Source of the DNA: Candidatus Coatesbacteria bacterium RBG_13_66_14
GTDB taxonomy: Bacteria > RBG-13-66-14
Reading direction: 5' to 3'
NCBI GenBank assembly: GCA_001774505.1
Contig: MFAF01000141.1
Coordinates: forward strand, 1-7,589
Length of the DNA stretch: 7,589 nucleotides
Numbering within the stretch: position 1 is the first letter of the stretch; the number at the start of each line of letters is the position of its first letter. Position numbers and translations under genes: made by a program. The notes beneath the pieces were generated by a model. That model worked only from the letters and a program-made list of their open reading frames with translations, was not told the origin of the DNA and did not search any database. This document shows positions 1 to 5,329 of this stretch, in pieces.

Positions 1-27
1 AAATCGAAGCGTAATCGAGGAGGAAAA

Positions 28-1122
28 ATGCGGTTCACCCTGTGCCTGTCGTTAATCGCGGCCCTCGCCGTCGCGGCGTCCGGGTCCCCCTTCCTGTCGG
101 CCGATGCGCCGTTCATCCCGCCCCGCGGCGGCGCCGACGCGGGCTACTACTTCTGGGACTCCATGGAGGCGGGGGAGTGGGCGCCGGTGTACGAGTGGTT
201 CAACCCGTCCGACGCCCAGGGGTGGTGCGGCGACGACGTCTGCTGGTCCGCCCTCGCCCCCTTCGACATCCGCTTCTGCGGCGAGCTCCACCTTGCCGGC
301 TCGACCGTGTACGTGGGCTCCAACGGCGCGGTGGGCTTTACCGAACCGGGCATGGCGGAGCCGATCAACCAGCGCATCCCGGACCCCGCCCCGCCGAACG
401 GCGTCATCGCCCCCCTGTGGGACAACCTCCACGGCTCGGCGGACGGTGAAATCTACCTGGACCTGGACGGGACGGCCCCCGAGAGGCGGTGGTACATCAC
501 CTGGTCGCCCTGGTACTTCGACCACACCTGGCTGGACCCCATCGAGTTCCAGATCGTCTTCCACGAGACCGACACGGACGGGGTCAACAACACCGTCGAA
601 TTCCGCTACCGGGACCTGGACGGCGATTCGTGGCGGGACCACGGGGCCTCGGCCACGGTGGGACTGGAGGACGGCTCGGGCCTCGAGGCGGCGCGCTACT
701 CCTTCAACCAGCCCGTCATCCCCGACGAGTTCGCCGTCCGCTTCGTGGATCAGGGCTACGTGGACGACCACCTGGGCGCCTTCGGCCTCCTGACCCCCGA
801 CGACGGGTCGGTCGTCGGACCGGGCGTGCCCGTGCGCTTCTCCTGGGAGGCCTCGGAATACGGCGGGCACGGCCAGTTGCTGTACGCCCTCTCCCTGTCC
901 CGCGACCCGGATTTCGGCGATGTCAGGGTCTTCGACACCGGAGCCGACGCTTGGATGGACTACATCTTCGGCACCGGCGAGATCGGTCCGTACTGGTGGA
1001 AGGTCATGGCCCGGGAGACGGACCTCGGCCTCACCCGCTGGAGCGAGGGGGTCTTCACCCTGGAGGTCTCCGCGTCGGTGATCGTCGAGTCGAGCTGGGG
1101 GACCATCAAGGCCGAATTTTAA
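28..1122 (+). CDS. Secreted nidogen-like/Fn3-like protein with C-terminal WGxIK motif
   Basis: A 364-residue protein of unknown function, probably exported. Residues 1-20 form a signal peptide (basic start, hydrophobic core, small residues near AAS/ASG). Residues about 40-245 form a beta-rich domain resembling nidogen-like extracellular domains: STVYVGSNGAVGF (92-104), a PNGVIAPLWDNL stretch (123-134), NNTVEFRYRD (187-196) and ATVGLEDGSG (209-218). Residues about 250-345 look like an Fn3/Ig-like domain (LLTPDDGS, RFSWEASEY, PYWWKVMA). The last residues are SSWGTIKAEF, the motif shared with three other proteins here. The ATG is chosen because GAGGAGG lies at 17-23, four bases upstream. The protein is a clear paralogue of the one at 2642-3751 (shared YYFWDS, WAPVY, IRFC, STVYVG, YVDD blocks). 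A terminator-like hairpin follows the stop. The domain names are by resemblance; ligand and role are unknown. Confidence 0.85.
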   Translation: MRFTLCLSLIAALAVAASGSPFLSADAPFIPPRGGADAGYYFWDSMEAGEWAPVYEWFNPSDAQGWCGDDVCWSALAPFDIRFCGELHLAGSTVYVGSNGAVGFTEPGMAEPINQRIPDPAPPNGVIAPLWDNLHGSADGEIYLDLDGTAPERRWYITWSPWYFDHTWLDPIEFQIVFHETDTDGVNNTVEFRYRDLDGDSWRDHGASATVGLEDGSGLEAARYSFNQPVIPDEFAVRFVDQGYVDDHLGAFGLLTPDDGSVVGPGVPVRFSWEASEYGGHGQLLYALSLSRDPDFGDVRVFDTGADAWMDYIFGTGEIGPYWWKVMARETDLGLTRWSEGVFTLEVSASVIVESSWGTIKAEF

Positions 1123-1141
1123 AAAAGGGACCCCCGGTCCC
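1121..1141 (-). terminator. Hairpin with T-run on the minus strand, facing gene 28-1122
   Basis: GGGACC (1127-1132) and GGTCCC (1136-1141) form a perfect 6-bp stem with a CCC loop. The six A's at 1121-1126 read as TTTTTT on the minus strand, so the structure is a minus-strand intrinsic terminator. No minus-strand gene lies just to the right; it may stop antisense transcription into the upstream gene. Confidence 0.45.
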
Positions 1142-1151
1142 GTATCAGTCG

Positions 1152-1176
1152 GGCGGCGGGAATTTCCGCCGCCTTT
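1152..1176 (+). terminator. Rho-independent terminator after the first secreted-protein gene
   Basis: GGCGGCGG (1152-1159) pairs with CCGCCGCC (1166-1173) over a GAATTT loop, followed by TTTACTTATT. It lies 30 bases after the stop of the gene at 28-1122. Its right arm is inside the 157-bp direct repeat. The second repeat copy keeps the right arm (2503-2510) but has lost the left arm. Confidence 0.65.
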
Positions 1177-1314
1177 ACTTATTGATAATCCGCGTGTTAT
1201 TGCTCGCAGACCCCACAGGTAAGGTTGACAGCGGCCACTCCAGGTGATATATTACTATCAGAGTTAGATTGGGGCCGTTGCGCCTTTAGACTTGGGGAGG
1301 AGCCATGCGTAAGA
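1158..1314 (+). repeat. 157-bp perfect direct repeat, copy 1 (promoter cassette)
   Basis: Bases 1158-1314 are identical to 2495-2651 by direct comparison (offset 1337). The repeat spans loop and right arm of the terminator, promoter (1225-1253), 5' UTR, RBS (GGAGGAG, 1296-1302), ATG at 1305 and the next seven bases. Similarity continues imperfectly through the signal-peptide coding part to about 1370 (shared LTAAWGYA, then EA). In this copy the downstream gene is destroyed. Confidence 0.93.
1225..1253 (+). promoter_or_regulatory. Sigma70-type promoter with extended -10, in repeat copy 1
   Basis: A perfect TTGACA -35 box (1225-1230), a 17-bp spacer and a TATATT -10 box (1248-1253) preceded by TGA (1245-1247), an extended -10 element. 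The expected start of transcription is near 1260. It now drives only a 26-codon remnant, followed by the transposase fragment. Confidence 0.75.
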
Positions 1315-1385
1315 CGATGCTGCTCTTGCTGGCCGCGCTGACGGCCGCCTGGGGTTACGCCGTCGAGGCCGTCGAATCCTTTTAA
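1305..1385 (+). pseudogene. Truncated signal-peptide remnant of a secreted-protein paralogue
   Basis: An ATG with a good RBS (GGAGGAG at 1296-1302) opens a 26-codon frame ending at TAA 1383-1385. Its first 22 residues (MRKTMLLLLAALTAAWGYAV, then EA) closely match the leader of the intact protein at 2642, with one extra codon. After about position 1370 the match ends and the frame runs into transposase-derived sequence (VESF, then stop). The promoter is intact, so a short leader peptide could still be made, but the gene body is gone. I read it as a dead paralogue, broken at or by the transposon remnant. Confidence 0.75.
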
Positions 1386-1574
1386 GGTCGTTGCCACATC
1401 AACGGCATCGAAAACTACTGGAGCCACGCCAAGCGCCGATTGAAGGTGTATTACGACGGCTTAAAACGCAACTTCCACCTGTTCATTGGGGAGCTGGAGT
1501 TCCGCTTCAACCGCCGCGATGACCCTAACGTGCTGAACTACCTGCAGGATGCGCTCCTCAATCGGTCCAATTAA
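1371..1574 (+). mobile_element. Degraded IS1595/ISXO2-type transposase C-terminal fragment
   Basis: In the frame with codons at 1386-1571, stop TAA 1572-1574, the translation contains HINGIENYWSHAKRRL, then FHLFIGELEFRFNRRDD. This is the C-terminal signature of DDE transposases of the IS1595 (ISXO2-like) family, in which the HxNGIExFW-x-KRRL block carries the catalytic glutamate. Only about 65 residues remain; the N-terminal domain and the two catalytic aspartates are absent. The TAA at 1383-1385 interrupts what looks like the preceding family segment (VESF-stop-GRCHINGIE). The fragment is in the same frame as the leader remnant at 1305. The left edge near 1371 is an estimate from where leader similarity stops. 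No clear terminal inverted repeats or target-site duplication are seen. It is a non-functional relic. Confidence 0.8.
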
Positions 1575-1614
1575 ATAGCATGATGCCAAAAAACTAGCGT
1601 ACCTTTTAAAATGA

Positions 1615-1623
1615 TGCTAATAT
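1615..1623 (+). promoter_or_regulatory. Extended -10 promoter for the ThuA/GATase-like gene
   Basis: TGC (1615-1617) directly precedes TAATAT (1618-1623), an extended -10 box. The -35 position (about 1595-1600, TAGCGT) is poor. Transcription would start near 1630, upstream of the RBS at 1654. Direct repeats ATGATGC at 1580-1586 and 1611-1617 lie 31 bp apart, the second overlapping the extended -10; whether they bind a regulator is unknown. Confidence 0.45.
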
Positions 1624-1665
1624 GAACTAGGTGTGTCTACCCCTCTCAACCCAAAGGAGAAAAAG

Positions 1666-2382
1666 ATGAAGAAACTTGTCTTGTTTCTGGTGTTAGTGGT
1701 CGCGGCCGCGTTCGCGGGGCAGCACGACCTTCTTATTTGCCACTGCGACCCTGGCGGGATCTCGGACGTCGTGACCAACATCGCCAACGACCCGTACTAC
1801 GACACGGTGGACTTCGTGGACTGCACCTCCTACACCCCGACAGTGGCGGAGATGGAGGATTACGACTGCGTGTTCACTTGGAGCAACTTTGAATACGACA
1901 ACTCGACGGGCATGGGCGACAACCTGGCCGATTACATGGACGGCGGCAGCGGCGGCGTGGTGTCCTGCTGCTTCGCGCACAATTCGAGCGACGGCTATGG
2001 CCTGAGCGGCCGCTACGCTTCCGACGCGGCGTACTGCCCGGTCGGCCGCGGCACTGAATACTTCGCCTACACCTACATGGGCAACTACGACGATACCCAT
2101 CCCATCCTGGACGGTGTTGAGAGCATCACGGGCATCTACTACTGGCAGTACATCAACGAGGAATCCGGGGCCACCTGGCTCGCCGAATTGGACAACAACT
2201 TCGTCCTCGCGGCGATTAGCGCCGACGAGAAAGCGGTCGGCTTAAACCTATACCCCGGCGACTACCACTACTGGGATGGCGACGGCTGGATTCTGTACAA
2301 CAACGCCATCAAGTACATGATGGGCGGCTGGCCCGGTGTGGAGGAGATCTCCTGGGGGTTGATCAAGGCGCAATTCGAGTAG
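1666..2382 (+). CDS. Secreted ThuA/GATase1-like fold protein with C-terminal WGxIK motif
   Basis: A 238-residue protein, probably exported; function unknown. Residues 1-18 are a signal peptide (MKK, hydrophobic core, AFA before GQ). The mature part starts with a beta strand and loop (DLLICHCDPGG, 21-31). It continues with YDCVFTWSNFEYDN (66-79), GDNLADYMDGGSGGVVSC (84-101) and a late VGLNLYPGDYHYWDGDGW block (191-208) before NNAIKYMM. This order resembles secreted proteins with a flavodoxin/glutamine amidotransferase-like or ThuA-like fold. No catalytic Cys-His-Glu triad can be assigned, so an enzyme role is not claimed. Seven cysteines occur in the mature part. The tail is EISWGLIKAQFE. The ATG at 1666 is preferred over the GTG at 1633 because AAGGAG (1654-1659) lies six bases upstream and the signal peptide then starts properly. 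It sits between two broken paralogue remnants. Confidence 0.82.
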   Translation: MKKLVLFLVLVVAAAFAGQHDLLICHCDPGGISDVVTNIANDPYYDTVDFVDCTSYTPTVAEMEDYDCVFTWSNFEYDNSTGMGDNLADYMDGGSGGVVSCCFAHNSSDGYGLSGRYASDAAYCPVGRGTEYFAYTYMGNYDDTHPILDGVESITGIYYWQYINEESGATWLAELDNNFVLAAISADEKAVGLNLYPGDYHYWDGDGWILYNNAIKYMMGGWPGVEEISWGLIKAQFE

Positions 2383-2396
2383 GCGGGGAGGTCGTG

Positions 2397-2522
2397 ATGA
2401 AAAAGGCATTCGCCGTTCTGTGCGTCCTTACGGCCGCCTGGGGTTACGCCATCGAGGCCGGCGGGACGACCCCGGCGGTCGCCCCACGGGCCGTGGGAAT
2501 TTCCGCCGCCTTTACTTATTGA
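2397..2522 (+). pseudogene. Second truncated paralogue: signal peptide plus start of mature part
   Basis: An ATG 14 bases after the preceding stop, behind a GGGGAGG-type RBS (about 2385-2391), opens a 41-codon frame ending at TGA 2520-2522. Its residues 10-30 (VLTAAWGYAIEAGG, then TTPAVAP) are nearly the same as residues 10-30 of the intact protein at 2642. The similarity stops at about 2490, where the sequence joins the 157-bp repeat at its terminator loop. The rest is out-of-context translation of terminator DNA (AVGISAAFTY). I infer a deletion that removed the whole gene body and the left arm of its terminator. It would be co-transcribed with the gene at 1666-2382. The leader differs from that of the remnant at 1305, so this was a distinct paralogue. 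Confidence 0.72.
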
Positions 2523-2651
2523 TAATCCGCGTGTTATTGCTCGCAGACCCCACAGGTAAGGTTGACAGCGGCCACTCCAGGTGATATATTACTATCAGAG
2601 TTAGATTGGGGCCGTTGCGCCTTTAGACTTGGGGAGGAGCCATGCGTAAGA
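2495..2651 (+). repeat. 157-bp perfect direct repeat, copy 2 (promoter cassette)
   Basis: Identical to 1158-1314. This copy leads into the intact gene at 2642, with its RBS GGAGGAG at 2633-2639. The left arm of the terminator hairpin is missing here (upstream bases are CACGGGCCGT instead of GGCGGC), so the preceding remnant has no working copy of this terminator. Confidence 0.93.
2562..2590 (+). promoter_or_regulatory. Sigma70-type promoter for the second intact paralogue
   Basis: TTGACA (2562-2567), 17-bp spacer, TATATT (2585-2590) with TGA directly before the -10. Start of transcription is expected near 2597, giving a leader of about 45 bases with RBS at 2633-2639. It is the same sequence as the promoter at 1225-1253, so both copies should respond alike. 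Confidence 0.75.
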
Positions 2652-3751
2652 TACTGCTGCTCTTGACGGTCCTGACGGCCGCGTGGGGTTACGCCATCGA
2701 GGCCGGCGGGACGGTTCCGGCGGTCGCGCCCGGTGCGACGACCGTGGATTTCGGCCGGCTCGTGGCGGGCGACGGCGCCGGGTACTACTTCTGGGACTCC
2801 AACGAGACGGGTACCTGGGCGCCCGTGTACGACTGGATTGACGCCAGCGGCGGCACCGACCTCGGCACCGGCGACGAGGCCAGCTTCACCGTGACCACCC
2901 CCTTCTTCATCCGCTTCTGCAACCGCGACTACGCCGCCGGCTCCACCGTCTACGTGGGCTGCAACGGCGCCCTCTCCTTCCGGAACGCCGGCATCCCCGG
3001 CGCCAACCAGGACATCCCGAACACGGCCGCCCCCAACGCCCTGGCAGCCGCCGCCTGGGACGACCTGCGCGGTATCTCCGGGGACCACCTCTACAGCTAC
3101 CTCGACACCACCGGAGACCTCGACATCTGGGTCTTGAGCTACGATCCCTGGCACCGCTACCTCTCCGTGGGGCCCTTCCGGTTCCAGATGCAGATCTTCG
3201 AGCGGCCCGTGGAGGGGATCAACAACACGGTCGAGTTCCACTACCAGACGGTGCTGGCCTCGGGCATCAACCTGGGGCAGAGCGCCACGGTGGGGCTGGA
3301 GAACTGGGACGGCACCGAGGCCGCGGCGTACTCCTACAACGACGACCTCGAGGCCTCCTTCGCCGTCCGGTTCATGGATTCCCGATACGTGGACGATTAC
3401 ATCCCCGAGTTCCACCTCCTCACGCCGCTCGACGGGAGCCTCTTCGAGCCCGGGGAAACCGTTCACTTCACCTGGGAGGCGCCGGAGTATTCGGGCCACG
3501 GGGAGGTCACCTACACCTTCTTCCTCGGCCGCGAGCCCGACCTTTCCGACGCCGAGGAGTTCGACTGCGGCGCGGACGCATGGTTCGACCACATCTTCGG
3601 CGATGGGGACGAAGGTTACTGGTACTGGAGCGTCCTGGCCGAGGAGTCCGACCTGGGGCTCGACCGCATGGCCGTGGAGATCTGGTCCCTGCAGTTGAAG
3701 AGCATTGACGTGCGGGAGGCCACCTGGGGGCAGATAAAGGCGAGTTTCTGA
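2642..3751 (+). CDS. Secreted nidogen-like/Fn3-like protein with C-terminal WGxIK motif (paralogue 2)
   Basis: A 369-residue exported protein of unknown function. Residues 1-18 form a signal peptide (MRKILLLLTVLTAAWGYA). Residues about 47-250 form the nidogen-like domain: YYFWDSNETGTWAPVYDW (48-65), STVYVGCNGALSF (101-113), APNALAAAAWDDL (130-142), NNTVEFHYQ (194-202), ATVGLENWDGTE (215-226). Residues about 255-350 form the Fn3/Ig-like part (LLTPLDGS, HFTWEAPEYSGHGE, YWYWSVLAEESDLGL). The end is ATWGQIKASF. It aligns along its full length with the protein at 28-1122 but has its own N-terminal spacer after the signal peptide, so the two are old paralogues with different cargo surfaces. The start is set by GGAGGAG at 2633-2639. 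It has its own promoter in the 157-bp repeat and a strong terminator at 3790. A cell-surface or secreted adhesion or binding role is only a guess from the domain types. Confidence 0.86.
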   Translation: MRKILLLLTVLTAAWGYAIEAGGTVPAVAPGATTVDFGRLVAGDGAGYYFWDSNETGTWAPVYDWIDASGGTDLGTGDEASFTVTTPFFIRFCNRDYAAGSTVYVGCNGALSFRNAGIPGANQDIPNTAAPNALAAAAWDDLRGISGDHLYSYLDTTGDLDIWVLSYDPWHRYLSVGPFRFQMQIFERPVEGINNTVEFHYQTVLASGINLGQSATVGLENWDGTEAAAYSYNDDLEASFAVRFMDSRYVDDYIPEFHLLTPLDGSLFEPGETVHFTWEAPEYSGHGEVTYTFFLGREPDLSDAEEFDCGADAWFDHIFGDGDEGYWYWSVLAEESDLGLDRMAVEIWSLQLKSIDVREATWGQIKASF

Positions 3752-3785
3752 CCTGAGCTTGGTTTGTCCCTTGAGTTACGATAAC

Positions 3786-3812
3786 GTAGGGGCCGACCTT
3801 TAGGTCGGCCCG
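3786..3812. repeat. Dispersed 27-bp palindromic repeat, copy 1
   Basis: A 27-base palindromic element starting GTAGGGGCCGACC. It recurs at 7558-7584 with one difference, in the loop (TTTA against TTCA). At this site it doubles as a terminator stem. Confidence 0.8.
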
Positions 3813-3817
3813 TTTTT
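3790..3817 (+). terminator. Rho-independent terminator after paralogue 2
   Basis: GGGCCGACC (3790-3798) and GGTCGGCCC (3803-3811) form a perfect 9-bp stem with a TTTA loop, followed by G and TTTTT (3813-3817). It lies 38 bases beyond the stop of the gene ending at 3751. There is no T-run on the other strand. Confidence 0.85.
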
Positions 3818-3839
3818 ACAATGTGTCCCTCACCCCCAT

Positions 3840-3862
3840 CCCCTCTCCCACAGGGAGAGGGG
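3840..3862. repeat. CCCTCTCCC/GGGAGAGGG hairpin repeat
   Basis: CCCCTCTCCC (3840-3849) and GGGAGAGGGG (3853-3862) form a 10-bp stem with loop ACA, preceded by CCCTCACCCCCAT. The element at 7422-7459 is a related, inverted version (CCCTCTCCCCC, GGGGGGAGGG, then TTGGGGTGAGGGG). It lies between the convergent gene ends at 3751 and 3890 and has no T-run, so it reads as an intergenic repeat rather than a terminator. Confidence 0.7.
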
Positions 3863-3889
3863 GCCGTGGGCCGACCGGGTGGTGAATCA

Positions 3890-4780
3890 CTACGATACCT
3901 TCTCCACCGGCAGGTGGATGTCGGTCACCAGCTCTTCGGGCGGCGTGTTCTCGGGATCGCTGCGGTAGAACTCGAGGCACGGCTCGTCGCGCATCTGATA
4001 ACCCGAACCCGCCAGCCAATTCTTTATCAGTCTGTCGTAGGTTTCGCTAAGGCCCGAATAGGGGCCGACGTGGCGGTACACGGCGAAAGTTCCGCCGGTC
4101 AGCCGCCGCACGCCCACCTCTCCCTCCGGCTTCGTTCCCTCGTCCACCGCCATCGCCGCCTCGTAGCGGCACCTGTCCACCTCGACCACCTTTGGATCGT
4201 CCCAGGATAACCCCAGGCAGGCCTCCGCGACCTTGGTCGGACGGTGTTTCCAGTAGAACGGCATCAGTTTTTGCCAGGCCACGTTAATCCCCTCCTGGCG
4301 GTACCCCTGGGGCGAGTGGGCGTAGGCGATGGTCATCGCCTCCAGCTCTACTATCCGGACGCCTTCCATTTCATCCTCCTCGTTTGTGGTGAGTACGATA
4401 CGGGGAGGATGGACTAGTTCGGCGCGGTTCGCTTTGCCCTGTTTGCGGAAGTCGGTGGGCGAGGAGCCGAAGCGGCGGGTAAAAGCGCGGCTGAAGGCGG
4501 CGGGTGACTGGAAGCCGGCGTCCAGGCCGATGTCGGTCACACTCCGACCGCCGGACACCAGTTCCTGGGCGGCCCGCTCCAGCCTGAGGCGGTTCACGTA
4601 CGCGCCCACCGGCTCACCCACCAGGGCGCGGAAAATGCGGTGGAAGTGGAAAAGCGAGAAACAGGCGATGCCGGCCAGCGTAGCCAGGTCGTGCTCCTCG
4701 TCGAGGTGATGCCAAAGGTGGCTGATTACCTTGTTCAGGCGCCGCTGGTAGTCTTTGAGGGTTTCGGGCTGGGGCCTCAT
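3890..4780 (-). CDS. AraC-family regulator with C-terminal GyrI-like effector-binding domain
   Basis: A 296-residue cytoplasmic DNA-binding regulator. Residues about 12-113 are an AraC-type double helix-turn-helix (HLDEEHDLATLAGIACFSLF, then HFHRIFRALVGEPVGAYVNR in the first half; VTDIGLDAGFQSPAAFSRAF, then RRFGSSPTDFR in the second). Residues about 138-296 are a GyrI-like small-molecule-binding domain (LGLSWDDP 189-196, GGTFAVYRHVGPYSGL 229-244, CLEFYRSDP 268-276, LVTDIHLPVEK 284-294). E. coli Rob has the same domain order, and the C-terminal half of BmrR has the same fold; in those, the domain binds hydrophobic or cationic drugs. The ligand here is unknown. The start lies nine bases after the stop of the gene at 4790-5260, whose TAG merges with an AGGGAT RBS. 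That gene is a paralogue of the C-terminal domain. A strong internal RBS precedes codon 138 (see 4367-4381). Confidence 0.92.
   Translation of the reverse strand: MRPQPETLKDYQRRLNKVISHLWHHLDEEHDLATLAGIACFSLFHFHRIFRALVGEPVGAYVNRLRLERAAQELVSGGRSVTDIGLDAGFQSPAAFSRAFTRRFGSSPTDFRKQGKANRAELVHPPRIVLTTNEEDEMEGVRIVELEAMTIAYAHSPQGYRQEGINVAWQKLMPFYWKHRPTKVAEACLGLSWDDPKVVEVDRCRYEAAMAVDEGTKPEGEVGVRRLTGGTFAVYRHVGPYSGLSETYDRLIKNWLAGSGYQMRDEPCLEFYRSDPENTPPEELVTDIHLPVEKVS
4367..4381 (-). promoter_or_regulatory. Internal RBS and ATG inside the AraC-GyrI gene
   Basis: On the minus strand GAGGAGG (4381-4375) is followed by ATGAA and then ATG (4369-4367), in frame with the regulator as Met138. Starting here would give a 159-residue GyrI-like protein beginning MEGVRIVELEAMTIAY, colinear with the stand-alone 156-residue neighbour (MPEIKIVQLEPMRLAY). 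The site falls exactly at the domain boundary. It encodes EEDE in the regulator, so chance purine-rich coding is possible. Confidence 0.55.
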
Positions 4781-4789
4781 CCGCGATCC

Positions 4790-5260
4790 CTAGCTTTTTT
4801 CCACCGGCAGGTAGATGTCGGTCACCAGCTCGGCGGGCGGCGTGGTGCCGGGATCGTTGCGGTAAATTTCGATGCAGGCCCCTTTGCGCATCTTGTACCC
4901 GCCCAGCAGGTGGAGCTGACGGTGCGCCTCGCCGAAGGCCTTGCCCAGCTCGTCGTACGGGCCGACGTGGTGGTACTCGACGAAGGTCCCCGCGGCCAGC
5001 TCGTGCACGCCGTCCACGCCCGTCGGCGCCTCGCCGGTTAAGGTGTAGGCCGCGTCGTAGCGGCTCTTTTCGGTGGGCGTCGTCTGCGGGTCGTCCCAGG
5101 ACAGCCCCAGGACCAGCGTTTTCTCGCCGGGCGGGTTTTTGCCCAAAAATTCGCCCAGGCGTCCGAAGGCGCCCTGAACGCCCTCGGGGTCGTAGCCTTT
5201 CCGGGAGCGGAAGTAGGCGAGGCGCATCGGTTCGAGTTGCACGATTTTTATCTCGGGCAT
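4790..5260 (-). CDS. Stand-alone GyrI-like (SbmC-type) small-molecule-binding protein
   Basis: A 156-residue cytoplasmic protein made only of a GyrI-like domain, the fold of SbmC/GyrI and of the effector domains of Rob and BmrR. Recognisable blocks are LGLSWDDPQ (51-59), GTFVEYHHVGPYDELGKAF (91-109), CIEIYRNDP (129-137) and LVTDIYLPVEK (145-155). These match the C-terminal half of the regulator at 3890-4780 block by block, so the two are duplicates. Possible roles are ligand sequestration, ligand hydrolysis as in some GyrI-like enzymes, or tuning of the neighbouring regulator; none can be chosen from sequence. AGGAGA (5270-5265) precedes the ATG. The 69-base gap to the peptidase gene upstream has no T-tailed hairpin, so transcription from there may read through. 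Confidence 0.88.
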   Translation of the reverse strand: MPEIKIVQLEPMRLAYFRSRKGYDPEGVQGAFGRLGEFLGKNPPGEKTLVLGLSWDDPQTTPTEKSRYDAAYTLTGEAPTGVDGVHELAAGTFVEYHHVGPYDELGKAFGEAHRQLHLLGGYKMRKGACIEIYRNDPGTTPPAELVTDIYLPVEKS

Positions 5261-5329
5261 GGGTTCTCCTTTGCGGTCGGGGTGTCGGGACGGTTTTTAA
5301 GCCGGCCGCCCCGGCGATGGTGTGAACGG

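Noticed and set aside
1633..1665. GTG start extending the ThuA/GATase-like protein by 11 residues
   Set aside because: The AAGGAG RBS lies at 1654-1659, inside this extension, and the signal peptide begins properly only at ATG 1666.
2534..3592. Long open frame on the minus strand opposite the second nidogen-like gene
   Set aside because: Its Val/Gly/Glu-rich composition is that of antisense of a GC-rich gene, and it also runs across the promoter repeat. The sense frame has a signal peptide, a paralogue, an RBS and a terminator.
5301..5315. GCCGG/CCGGC hairpin between the peptidase and the GyrI-like gene as a terminator
   Set aside because: On the transcribed minus strand it is followed by TTAAAAACC, not a T-run, so it is not an intrinsic terminator.
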